Assembly (NCBI RefSeq): GCF_027923465.1
Contig: NZ_BRLB01000011.1
Location: forward strand, 62,001 to 126,000
Length of the DNA stretch: 64,000 nt
Source of the DNA: Vallitalea longa
GTDB taxonomy: Bacteria; Bacillota; Clostridia; Lachnospirales; Vallitaleaceae
Reading direction: 5' to 3'
The translations under genes and the position numbers were made by a program. Positions 16,767 through 25,695 of this stretch are shown in pieces. Within the stretch, counting starts at the first letter, position 1; each line of letters starts with the position of its first letter. The notes below the pieces were generated by a model that saw only the letters and a program-made list of their open reading frames with translations, made no database searches and had not been told where the DNA came from.

Positions 16767-18194
16767 TCATTTCTCTCCTATTCCAAATAGATAATAGAGT
16801 GTAGTTACTCCTGCTCCAGTAGCTCCTTCTGACTGATATTCAAAAATAGGTGGCTTAACCCATGCAGTACCAGCTATATCAAGATGAATCCATGGATAGT
16901 CTTTAACGAAACTTTCAATGAATAATCCAGCAGTTATTGTACCTAAGTAATCTGTACCCATATTTTTAATATCAGCTATATCACTTTTAATTAAGTCTCT
17001 ATATTCATCATATATGGGAAATCTCCAATATTGCTCCCCTGATGTTTTATAAGCATTTTTGAAATCATTAAAGAAATCATTATTATTACTTAAGACTCCA
17101 GCTGTTGTGAATCCTAATGCTTTAACTACCACACCTGTAAGAGTAGCAATATCAATAACCTTATCAGCATGCTCTTTTTCTATAGCATACGTTACCGCAT
17201 CAGCTAGAATCAATCTTCCTTCAGCATCTGTATTGATTATTTCTATAGTCTTTCCTGACATAGAATCAATGACATCTCCCGGTATGAAACTTTCTCTTGA
17301 AATACGGTTCTCACAGGCAGGAACAACACCCACTACATTAGCTTTCACTTTATTCATAGCTAATGCATATATTGCGCCTACTACTGCTGCTCCACCAGCC
17401 ATATCACCTTTTATACCAGCCATTGTTTCACCTGGCTTAAGACAATAACCTCCTGTATCACAAGTAACACCTTTTCCTATAAGTCCTGTCACCTTTTCGC
17501 TTGTATCATCACCATTATATCTCATGACAATCAATTTTGGTGCATTACCACTACTTTTACCAACTGTCAAGAAAGCATTCATATTAAGTTTTTCCAATGC
17601 ATCAACTTCAAGAATATCTACGACAAAACCCGCTTTTCTCCCTAGAGACAATACTTCTTCTGAGAAAAGCTCAGGAGTTAATTTATTGGCAGGAGCATTA
17701 ACCATATCTCTAGCTAATATTACCCCATCAACAATATTTTCAGCTTCGATTATCAGTTCTTGTATATGCTGCGTGTTGTCATCACTTATTCCAGATAGAT
17801 AAGCATTATAATTAAATTCTTTTCTATCTTTTTTATATCCATAAAATTCGTATGAACCTAATTTGATACCTTCCACTACATGAAATAAACAATCTTCACC
17901 ATATCGTTTTATAAATAAATTGATATTTATATGGAGTTTTATCATATTATTCTTTTTCATACATTTAATACTTTTAGCTAAAACGGATTTCATCTTTTTA
18001 ATATTAAATTCTTTATAGCTTCCTAGACCTATGATCACATAAAAATTATTATCAATATAAATATTATTTATTGAATTCAGACTTCTATCTAAAGTGTAAT
18101 ATGTCTGCTCTACACCCTTGATATTGATTGGTTTATCATCATATGCAAAAACTACCTTGTTTCTACATTCCTTTCCCCCACTTATACTAATCAT
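16767..18194 (-). CDS. Leucyl aminopeptidase, M17 family (PepA-like)
   Basis: 475 residues. The M17 catalytic domain (about 150-475) has the family signature NTDAEGRL with metal-binding Asp and Glu, and the KGVTCDTGGYCLKP and IKGDMAGGAAV stretches that hold the other metal ligands and the catalytic lysine. The N-terminal 150 residues form the regulatory macro-like domain. It is a cytosolic two-metal enzyme that removes N-terminal residues from peptides. Its place in a sugar-uptake operon suggests use of peptides from imported glycopeptides (inference). RBS AGGAGAAA. It begins 16 bases after the glycosidase gene. Confidence 0.93.
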   Translation of the reverse strand: MISISGGKECRNKVVFAYDDKPINIKGVEQTYYTLDRSLNSINNIYIDNNFYVIIGLGSYKEFNIKKMKSVLAKSIKCMKKNNMIKLHININLFIKRYGEDCLFHVVEGIKLGSYEFYGYKKDRKEFNYNAYLSGISDDNTQHIQELIIEAENIVDGVILARDMVNAPANKLTPELFSEEVLSLGRKAGFVVDILEVDALEKLNMNAFLTVGKSSGNAPKLIVMRYNGDDTSEKVTGLIGKGVTCDTGGYCLKPGETMAGIKGDMAGGAAVVGAIYALAMNKVKANVVGVVPACENRISRESFIPGDVIDSMSGKTIEIINTDAEGRLILADAVTYAIEKEHADKVIDIATLTGVVVKALGFTTAGVLSNNNDFFNDFKNAYKTSGEQYWRFPIYDEYRDLIKSDIADIKNMGTDYLGTITAGLFIESFVKDYPWIHLDIAGTAWVKPPIFEYQSEGATGAGVTTLYYLFGIGEK

Positions 18195-18210
18195 ATAATT
18201 TCTCCTAATC

Positions 18211-20211
18211 TTAGTTGTATTCTATACAGAACACCTCATGTCCTTCTATACTATTAGCTGTAAATGTGATATACCCATCTTTTTCATCATAAGCAATACT
18301 GATTTCATTAGAGATATTATATACATCCTTAACATTCTTATCTCCAATGTAGATTCTAAATGATATATTGGATAGTGGTATTATATCTTCTATAGTATAT
18401 AGATTCTCCGCTCTTTTCTCTGCGATATAATGTAATACATGAACGATATCTCTATTTTCATTATTTTGTCTATTAATCGTTGTAAGCACTGTAGAAGGTC
18501 CATCATGCTCTATATATTTGTTTTCTAATAAAAGTTTTATTGCATCATTAACTATAATTCTACACCATATAGGACTGTATTGTCTATAAATTTTAAATAC
18601 TGGATGAGAAAAATATATTATATTATCTTTTCTTGTCACCGCTGGCCTTCCTATTTCACCTGAAGAAGGTGTATGTTGATGAGAACAGAATTTTTTACCT
18701 TCTCTATTGAAATATGGTTTTATGGTGTTCATTAGTACTGTGCTATCTTCTGATATAACTTCTGCCCCTCTTAAGTACATAACATATTCTTCTTGGAACA
18801 GATCTTTTCCAATGGTATCATTAGGTAATATGAAATCTCTATAATATGGAGATTCTTTCACATAAGATACACCATATAAATCACTTCTGCCGTTCACAGT
18901 ATCCAGACATGAATGATAACTTCCTATTACCTTTCCACCTTTACTTGTATATTCTTTCAATGTTTTTTCAAGTTTACTTGAATAATCTATATCATCTGGT
19001 AAAATTATAAGTTTATATTTTTGCAAGTCAGTATTACTATCGATAATATCAAATTGGTAAGATAGTTCTTGCAACATCCTTACTGTTCCAACTAATGAAG
19101 GTGGAAGTCCTAGGTCATGATCTTTTGGTTTATAGTATTCTTCAGGAGTCATAACCCCTATTTCTGTTAATGCCTTAGCCCCTATACAATATGGTTCTTT
19201 TTCTTCTACTTGTTTATAAACATGACCTATCAAGTCATATGCCCCTTCTGATAATCTGCCTCTAGGGTCAAGCTGATCACCTATAGAACAACCTGCATTA
19301 AGGGCAAGCATTTGAAAACATTCGAATTCAAGAGCTGCCTTGTTTTTAAGTGAATGAAAATCTCCCCAATAAGTATGGAATTTTCCTGTCATACCTAATA
19401 TTTCTTTATCTAGGTTTCTTGCATATCTGACAGTTGTAGGAAAATGCATATATCCCCAACCTCCACTTGGTAGAGATTCTAATTCAAGATGAGTATATTC
19501 ATTTAAACTATCTATTAATGCTGGTCCAACATGGGAACTATTATAGAATATACTTGCATCAGGTACTCTTTTACTAATGAACTCTGTTATCTCAGTCTTG
19601 AATTCATGTAGCATTTCAAGTGAATAGGAAATTCTATCAGTCTTATCTTTTGAATCAAAGCCTAAGTTAGTCATTTTCTCAACACATTTTGGACAGTTGC
19701 AATCAACTTTAAATAGGATATCCATAAAAAAACCATCTATATTTTCAATACCTACCACATCAATAATATCTTGTAGATGATCTTTGAAATATTGTCTATA
19801 TCCACTGTTGAGACATATCGTATAGTAGAAATGAGGTTCTTCAACATCTTGGCTGTTTATATGTTTTCCTTCATCGTCTACTGCCAACCATTCAGGATGG
19901 TTCCTTGCTACATGACCATCCCATTGAACAGTTGTATAAATAGGAGCTTTTATTCCTACTTTGTGACAGGCTTCTATTTGTTGTAACAGCAAATCTTTTT
20001 TAGTTAAATTAGGATGTATCATTTCAGGCCATACCTTAGATGGATAATATAGATACCCGTGATGACATCTTGCAAAACACGTTATTGAATTGACATGAGC
20101 ATCTTTCAATGTATTTGCGAATTCATCTGGATCAAAATCAACCGCTACATTAGGAATATACTCACTTGTATGAAAATCCAAATGTACTTGTCTATATCTT
20201 AAATCTTTCAT
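18211..20211 (-). CDS. Putative glycoside hydrolase (GHL6-type barrel with beta-galactosidase trimerisation-like domain)
   Basis: 666 residues from the ATG at 20211 (GGAGGG eight bases upstream; the longer ORF start at 20250 has none). Residues 1-345 form a (beta/alpha)8 barrel of the kind I know as hypothetical glycosyl hydrolase 6: RQVHLDFHTSEYIP, TCFARCHHGYLYYPSK, DGFFMDILF with a metal-like CNCPKCV cluster. Residues about 375-560 resemble the class I glutamine-amidotransferase-like trimerisation domain of GH42 enzymes (DIDYSSKLEKTLKEYTSKGGKVIGSYHS). No signal peptide, so it works on imported sugars. Asp and Glu residues in DGFFMD and HLELESLPSGGWGY are candidates for catalysis. Substrate unknown. 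It follows the two permease genes directly. Confidence 0.7.
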   Translation of the reverse strand: MKDLRYRQVHLDFHTSEYIPNVAVDFDPDEFANTLKDAHVNSITCFARCHHGYLYYPSKVWPEMIHPNLTKKDLLLQQIEACHKVGIKAPIYTTVQWDGHVARNHPEWLAVDDEGKHINSQDVEEPHFYYTICLNSGYRQYFKDHLQDIIDVVGIENIDGFFMDILFKVDCNCPKCVEKMTNLGFDSKDKTDRISYSLEMLHEFKTEITEFISKRVPDASIFYNSSHVGPALIDSLNEYTHLELESLPSGGWGYMHFPTTVRYARNLDKEILGMTGKFHTYWGDFHSLKNKAALEFECFQMLALNAGCSIGDQLDPRGRLSEGAYDLIGHVYKQVEEKEPYCIGAKALTEIGVMTPEEYYKPKDHDLGLPPSLVGTVRMLQELSYQFDIIDSNTDLQKYKLIILPDDIDYSSKLEKTLKEYTSKGGKVIGSYHSCLDTVNGRSDLYGVSYVKESPYYRDFILPNDTIGKDLFQEEYVMYLRGAEVISEDSTVLMNTIKPYFNREGKKFCSHQHTPSSGEIGRPAVTRKDNIIYFSHPVFKIYRQYSPIWCRIIVNDAIKLLLENKYIEHDGPSTVLTTINRQNNENRDIVHVLHYIAEKRAENLYTIEDIIPLSNISFRIYIGDKNVKDVYNISNEISIAYDEKDGYITFTANSIEGHEVFCIEYN

Positions 20212-20267
20212 AAAATACCCTCCATTCAATTTATCTATACTTATATTCATCTATTATTATACACGTT

Positions 20268-21110
20268 CTATCCTTTTATTGCACCTGCTGCCAAACCACT
20301 TTCTACTTTTTCTTGGAATAGTAAATATATGATGAACGGTACACAAACAGTAATTATTATTGCTGCCATCAAAGGACCATATTCTGAACCTCTTTCACCA
20401 TTAAAGTTAAGTAGTCCTAACGAAATAGGTTTTAATTTATTATCATTAATGAATAGAAGAGGGAATAATACATTGTTCCAAGCACCTAAGAAATTAAATA
20501 TTGAAACTGTTGAAATAGCAGGTACTGTAAGTGGTAACATTACTTTAGAATAAATCTGGAAATAACCTGCTCCGTCAATAATTGCAGCCTCTTCTAATGA
20601 TGCATTTATACCTTTCATGAAAGATGTAAGCACAAATATACTAAATGGTAATGAAAAAGCTACATACAGTAAAATAAGGGCGAAAATATTATTTTTCAGA
20701 TTAAAAGCTCCTATAATATATGCTACTGGCACAAGTATAGTATGCATTGGAATCATCATTCCCAATAAGAAAAATATTCCTAAGAATTTGTTCAATCTAA
20801 ATTTGAATCTTGCTAACACATATGCTGCCATAGTTGATACAAAAACCAATATACCAACTGTTGCTCCAGAAATTAAAATACTATTAAGAAAATAAGTTCC
20901 CATATTCGCTTCTTTCCAAGCTGTAATATAATTACTTATCAAAAATTCCTTAGGTAATCCAAATGGATTATCAAAAATCTCTACATTACCTTTAAGTGAT
21001 GATAACAGTGTAAACACCATAGGACCTATAAATACTAACACCATCATTATCAAGAAAATGTATACTCCAACTTTTTTCATAGAACTATTTGATTTCTTTG
21101 TTTTCTTCAT
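20268..21110 (-). CDS. Sugar ABC transporter permease (MalG/LacG type)
   Basis: 280 residues with six predicted transmembrane helices and the EAA loop EEAAIIDGAGYFQIY, which contacts the ATPase. It ends with GAIKG, as is common in MalG-type CUT1 permeases. RBS GGGGGTGAAG. It follows the MalF-type gene by 13 bases and precedes the glycosidase gene. The operon has no ATPase gene; CUT1 systems in Firmicutes often share one MsmX-like ATPase encoded elsewhere. Confidence 0.93.
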   Translation of the reverse strand: MKKTKKSNSSMKKVGVYIFLIMMVLVFIGPMVFTLLSSLKGNVEIFDNPFGLPKEFLISNYITAWKEANMGTYFLNSILISGATVGILVFVSTMAAYVLARFKFRLNKFLGIFFLLGMMIPMHTILVPVAYIIGAFNLKNNIFALILLYVAFSLPFSIFVLTSFMKGINASLEEAAIIDGAGYFQIYSKVMLPLTVPAISTVSIFNFLGAWNNVLFPLLFINDNKLKPISLGLLNFNGERGSEYGPLMAAIIITVCVPFIIYLLFQEKVESGLAAGAIKG

Positions 21111-21123
21111 TTCTTCACCCCCA

Positions 21124-22008
21124 TCACGCTTCCGTTTTTTTCATTATCCATTTGCTACCTAATGTTAGGACAAGTGCAATCAATAATATAATAACTCCTA
21201 TAGCACTACCTGCACCATAATTATCATACCTAAAGGCTTCATAGTACATCAATGTTGTCGGTAGATTAGTAAGTCCATTTGGACCACCTTCCGTCATAAC
21301 AAATATAAGGTCAAAAACTTTTATTGTTCCGATTATATCCATCAATATACACATGCTTATAATAGGTTTCAACATAGGAATTGTTACATGAAAGAATTTT
21401 TTGAAACTTGAAGCTCCGTCTATAGAAGCTGCTTCATATACTTCATTAGGTATAGTAGTAAGACCAGCTAACAGAATAACCATATAATATCCGATACCTG
21501 CCCATATATTAACGAAAATAATTGTATTTATTGCGGTACTTGGATTAATCAACCAACTTGTAACTACACTTTCTAAGCCTATACTAGTTAATAAATGATT
21601 TAGTGATCCATTAGGCATAAATATGAAATACCATAATAATCCAACAGCAGTTAAAGGAAATATTGTCGGCACAAAAAATACTGCTTTAAAAAAACGATAC
21701 CCTTTAAACTTTGCATTTATCGCTACAGCCAACAATAAAGCTATAGGTGTATGGAATAATACACTAAAGAAAACCATCCTACCCATATTTTTCAGAGATA
21801 GAATAAAAGCTGAACTCTGAAAAACTGATATATAATTCTTAAGACCAACAAAATTAATCGGAGATCCTTTTATCCCATTCCATTCAGATGTTGAAAAGAA
21901 AATTGCACCAATCATAGGTATTACCATAAATAGTAGGTATATTAATAAAGCTGGAATCAAAAACAATAATATCTTAGTTCCATCTTTCTTGGTTTTTATT
22001 GCTCTCAA
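21124..22008 (-). CDS. Sugar ABC transporter permease (MalF/UgpA type)
   Basis: 294 residues, six transmembrane helices, EAA loop YEAASIDGASSFKKFF. The start is a TTG at 22008 with GGGAGGGAG six bases upstream; there is no in-frame ATG nearby. It pairs with the MalG-type permease downstream. A 107-base gap with a hairpin separates it from the solute-binding protein gene, which may set a lower expression of the permeases than of the binding protein. Confidence 0.92.
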   Translation of the reverse strand: MRAIKTKKDGTKILLFLIPALLIYLLFMVIPMIGAIFFSTSEWNGIKGSPINFVGLKNYISVFQSSAFILSLKNMGRMVFFSVLFHTPIALLLAVAINAKFKGYRFFKAVFFVPTIFPLTAVGLLWYFIFMPNGSLNHLLTSIGLESVVTSWLINPSTAINTIIFVNIWAGIGYYMVILLAGLTTIPNEVYEAASIDGASSFKKFFHVTIPMLKPIISMCILMDIIGTIKVFDLIFVMTEGGPNGLTNLPTTLMYYEAFRYDNYGAGSAIGVIILLIALVLTLGSKWIMKKTEA

Positions 22009-22035
22009 TGTTTTCTCCCTCCCATATATACAAAT

Positions 22036-22071
22036 GAGAATTCCAAGGTTAATAACCTTTTAAGAATTCTC
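22036..22071 (-). other. Hairpin between solute-binding protein and permease genes
   Basis: GAGAATTC (22036-22043) pairs with GAATTCTC (22064-22071), and AAGGTT with AACCTT extends the stem inward. No T-run follows on the minus strand, so it is more likely an mRNA-stabilising or partly attenuating hairpin than a full terminator. The second sugar locus has a different hairpin at the same place. Confidence 0.5.
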
Positions 22072-22115
22072 TTTTGTATTTGTATTTTTATATAATAGTT
22101 TTGATTAAGTTCTAT

Positions 22116-23441
22116 TTAGTTAGATTTATCTACTTCTGCTTGAATTTCTTCTGCAGCTTGTTGTGGTGTATTACCAACAAACATACCTACAATTGAATTT
22201 CTAGTTCTGTCTTGCATTGAAGCTAATGGATCAAAGTCGAATACGTCAACTGCGATTCCTGTAGATGTTCCACTTAACTCTACAACATCTTGGAACAACT
22301 GACTCAATGCTCCTTCATCAAGATCTATATTATTTCTTGGGAATATACTTTGTGCTTCTTCTGCATATCTTTTAGCTGCATCAGCAGATGTAAGCATTTT
22401 TAATAACTCTATAGTATATTCTTTTTCTTTTCCTTCTAATTTACCATTAACCATTAATGGATTAATAGACTGCATATCATGATCTTTAAATTCTGGTTTT
22501 TCTTCGAAATATGGGAATTTAGCAATCTTGATATCGTTATAATACTCAGTCTCTTCTTCACTAGTGAATTTATTAATATTCCATGGTCCTGTTATAATCA
22601 TTGCAGCTTCACCTTTCAAGAATTGAGTAATGACTATATCATCACTTAATCCTGCAACTCCTTCTGGGAAAGCACCCAAATCATATAGCTCTTTAACGTA
22701 ACTTAATGTTTCAACAACTTCCTCATCTGTCCATTTCATTGATCTATCACCAAGTTTTTTAGGTGCATCTGCGCCTAACCATTTGTATAGAATATTATTG
22801 TGTAAATGACCTGCCATATAAGTTGATTTTGCACCTAATGCTAATGGAATTTTATTTATATCTTTCAACTTCGCAATAGCATCTTTTAATTCTGTCCATG
22901 TCTCAGGAAATTTATCAATTCCTGCTTCATCAAATATTTTTTGGTTGTAAAAAACTCCTATTAATCCTGATTCAGCTGGTACACCATAAGCTCCGTCAAA
23001 ACCTGGAACCTTATAGTAGTTTACTGCACCTTCTGTAAGACCTTCACTCCACTCTTTATCTTCCTCGTAAATTGGAGCCATATCCATTATCATACCATTT
23101 TTAATGTATTCACCAAGATTAGAAACTCCTTGAATTCTAAAAATGTTAGGTAATGTTCCAGATGCCATATCTGTTTTCAACTTGTTGTTGAATGATGATT
23201 CATCACCTTGTGATTCATCAATAATGACCACATCCGGATGTTTGTCTTCAAATTCCTTTAGAATATCTCTGAAAATCTGTGCTGACATACTAGGTCCTGC
23301 TGATCTTGTAAGTAATCTTATTTCCACCTTATCATTATTAGAACCGTTAGATGTATCTTTTTCTGTAGTATCTTTACTTCCACAAGCAGTTATACTTAAA
23401 CCCATTGCCAGTATTAAAAATAATGCAATAATTTTTTTCAT
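22116..23441 (-). CDS. Extracellular solute-binding lipoprotein, sugar ABC transporter
   Basis: 441 residues. Lipoprotein signal peptide with lipobox ITAC and lipid-modified Cys20, then a Ser/Thr/Asn linker and a CUT1-type binding protein fold (group 1 family): KLKTDMASGTLPNIF, GVPAESGLIGVFYNQKIFDEAGI, FLKGEAAMIITGPW. It is anchored to the outer face of the membrane and delivers an oligosaccharide to the permeases encoded downstream. It is the first gene of the minus-strand operon and diverges from the histidine kinase gene, which probably senses the same sugar. RBS AAGGGGG. Confidence 0.93.
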   Translation of the reverse strand: MKKIIALFLILAMGLSITACGSKDTTEKDTSNGSNNDKVEIRLLTRSAGPSMSAQIFRDILKEFEDKHPDVVIIDESQGDESSFNNKLKTDMASGTLPNIFRIQGVSNLGEYIKNGMIMDMAPIYEEDKEWSEGLTEGAVNYYKVPGFDGAYGVPAESGLIGVFYNQKIFDEAGIDKFPETWTELKDAIAKLKDINKIPLALGAKSTYMAGHLHNNILYKWLGADAPKKLGDRSMKWTDEEVVETLSYVKELYDLGAFPEGVAGLSDDIVITQFLKGEAAMIITGPWNINKFTSEEETEYYNDIKIAKFPYFEEKPEFKDHDMQSINPLMVNGKLEGKEKEYTIELLKMLTSADAAKRYAEEAQSIFPRNNIDLDEGALSQLFQDVVELSGTSTGIAVDVFDFDPLASMQDRTRNSIVGMFVGNTPQQAAEEIQAEVDKSN

Positions 23442-23955
23442 AGCTGTACCCCCTTGTCAAATTTTGTTTTATAAGAATTATCGCAACTGTATGATATCAA
23501 AAATTACACAATACAGCCATAGACATTTTCAATATCTTTTGTACTTTTTCTATATATTTTTTACATTTTAATATGTTTCATGTATACTTATAGTGTTTTT
23601 ACATAATTTATACTTATAAATCAACTTTACTTTGTCAACATGCACAAAATCAATCTTAAAACATTAGCTGTATGGCTTTAATTTAATACAGTAATGCTAT
23701 GTTAAAAGTTAATAATTTTTTTACTCATTAATATTTCAATCATATTAATTTTTATAATATTTTTTTATAATTTAAGTTAAGGTAATTATTATATTTTACC
23801 CAGATTCAATGAGATAATTTCATAATTCCTAATTTAATTCTATAAGCACGATATGTAGATTATAATAGTAGATGCAATCCAACATATGGTGCTATTGAAA
23901 TCAGCGGAAGGTAATTATGCAATTGTCTTAAATAATTATTAAGGTGGTATCGGTA
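23442..23955. other. 514-base divergent regulatory region between binding protein and histidine kinase genes
   Basis: Must hold the promoters of both operons. On the minus strand a perfect TTGACA (complement at 23633-23638) is followed by a TAAGTA/AAGTAT region at 16-17 bases, a fair promoter for the binding protein gene. The last third is taken up by a 120-nt repeat element described separately. No ORF of note. Confidence 0.5.
23811..23930. repeat. 120-nt foldable repeat, copy 1
   Basis: About 90% identical over its full 120 bases to 44080-44199 (roughly 11 differences by eye, no gaps), with both copies in the same plus-strand orientation. Both ends are imperfect inverted repeats (GAGATAATT...CATAATTCC and GGAAGGTAATTATGCAATTGTC), and an inner pair (around CTATAAGCACGATATGT and ACATATGGTGCTATTG) forms a second stem. 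In this copy both stems carry a few mismatches. It ends 25 bases before the histidine kinase start, so it would be in the 5' leader. MITE-like or structured-RNA-like; not recognised. Confidence 0.8.
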
Positions 23956-25677
23956 ATGACTAAAATAACAAACAAAGTACATAATATAGCAATTAACACT
24001 AAAATATTTTTAGGAATCATCTTGACTTCAGCCATAACAATTTCTCTTATATTTATAATAACTTCAATTATCATTGTAAGTCATCAATTCGACTTGACTA
24101 CAACTTCATCAATAAATGAACTTAATTATATATCTAAACAGCTAGATTTCTCACTTACTACTGTTGAAAATTTTGGTAAAACTATAGCTGTTGACCCTAT
24201 AGTACAAGAAATAACCAGTAAATATAATGAAGAAGGAGAAACATTCACCTATCTAGATTCTATAGCATTAAAAAACAGAGTTGATACTATCATACAATCA
24301 ACTAAATTCATTCACTCAGTATCAATTTATAGTGCTGATAGAAAATTACTGGCTACGACTGATACATCAGCAACTTCTCCAGATATAGATGGCATTGATA
24401 TAACTACAACTTCATGGATATCTAGAGAGAAAATGCTTCCTTACTTGGTTAAAGACACAATAAATGTTTTATCCTATTTGCAGAGCTTCTATAGTTATCA
24501 ACTGGGACAACGTTTAGGCTATATTGAAATTTCTATTCCTGAAACTGCAATATCAGATATATACAGCTATAATTCCAAACATGGCTATGGGAACCAATTT
24601 ATACTTAATCAATATGGTCTAGTACAAAGTACTGACGGATTTTATAAACTTTATCAATACTATATTAATTTTTTGGACGTTATAGATGATAAATCTTCTG
24701 GATATACATTTATTGATGATCATATTGTTTTTTATAAGTATTTTCCAAAATTAGATTGGTATATAATGCACGAGATAAATAGAAATTTCTTTTTGAAACC
24801 TTTTTATACCATTATATTTATTTCTGCACTTATTGCTTTGTGTGGTATAATATTAGCTATTATATTTTCACATAGAATATCAAAAACCATTACCTCCCCA
24901 ATTCATAAGCTGATTGGGCATATACAATACGTTATAAAAGGTAATTGGGAACCCATGCAAGAACCAGATGTAGGTGAAGAAATAGGTTTTTTATATCATG
25001 AATTCAACAAAATGCTTACAGCCCAATCAAAATTGACTAATGATTTAATAAAAGAGCAAAAAATGAAACAAAAATTATCTTTGGATTTATTACAACAACA
25101 AATCAATCCACATTTTCTATACAATGCCCTTGATAATATATGTTCTTTGGCAGAAGTGGGTGAAAAAGATAAACTTACAGATATAGTTATGAATCTATCA
25201 CAATTCTATCGTGAAATATTAAGTAAAGGAAGTTCTTTCATAACTATCGGTAATGAGCTATCTATTATACAATCTTATCTACATATCATGTTGATTAGAT
25301 ATTATAATAAATTCGAATATACTATTAATTGTCCTGAATCATTAAAAAATCACACCTGCCTCAAATTACTTTTACAACCAATAGTCGAAAACAGTATTTA
25401 TCATGGTATAAAAGAAATTGAAGGTAAAGGTATTATAGAAATAACAGTATCAGAATCTGATAATGATATAATATTTACTGTTACAGATAATGGTATAGGC
25501 ATAACCAAAGAACGTTTAGCTAAAATATGGAGTGAAGATAGCCATAGTTTTGGTATCATCAACATAGATAAACGAGTCAAACTCTATTATGGTAATGATT
25601 ATGGCCTTGATATCAATAGTGAACCTACGAAAGGCTGCACTGTAACTGTAACTATTTCGAAGAGAGAAAAAACATAG
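23956..25677 (+). CDS. Sensor histidine kinase, YesM-like
   Basis: 573 residues from the ATG at 23956 with AAGGTGGT upstream (an in-frame GTG at 23944 lies within that site). One transmembrane helix at about 17-41, an extracellular sensor region to about 275, a second helix near 283-305, a HAMP region, then the His_kinase domain with the phospho-acceptor His386 in QQQINPHFLYNALDNI, and a HATPase domain (QPIVENSIYHG, VTDNGIGI). It is followed 18 bases later by its response regulator. It probably detects a sugar outside the cell, perhaps via the binding protein, and controls the divergent uptake operon (inference from position). Confidence 0.93.
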   Translation: MTKITNKVHNIAINTKIFLGIILTSAITISLIFIITSIIIVSHQFDLTTTSSINELNYISKQLDFSLTTVENFGKTIAVDPIVQEITSKYNEEGETFTYLDSIALKNRVDTIIQSTKFIHSVSIYSADRKLLATTDTSATSPDIDGIDITTTSWISREKMLPYLVKDTINVLSYLQSFYSYQLGQRLGYIEISIPETAISDIYSYNSKHGYGNQFILNQYGLVQSTDGFYKLYQYYINFLDVIDDKSSGYTFIDDHIVFYKYFPKLDWYIMHEINRNFFLKPFYTIIFISALIALCGIILAIIFSHRISKTITSPIHKLIGHIQYVIKGNWEPMQEPDVGEEIGFLYHEFNKMLTAQSKLTNDLIKEQKMKQKLSLDLLQQQINPHFLYNALDNICSLAEVGEKDKLTDIVMNLSQFYREILSKGSSFITIGNELSIIQSYLHIMLIRYYNKFEYTINCPESLKNHTCLKLLLQPIVENSIYHGIKEIEGKGIIEITVSESDNDIIFTVTDNGIGITKERLAKIWSEDSHSFGIINIDKRVKLYYGNDYGLDINSEPTKGCTVTVTISKREKT

Positions 25678-25695
25678 TAGCTGGGAGGTTTTCTT

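Noticed and set aside
23811-23930. The 120-nt repeat as a CRISPR repeat or tRNA-like gene
   Set aside because: Only two copies 20 kb apart, no spacer array, no cas genes, and no cloverleaf or anticodon pattern.
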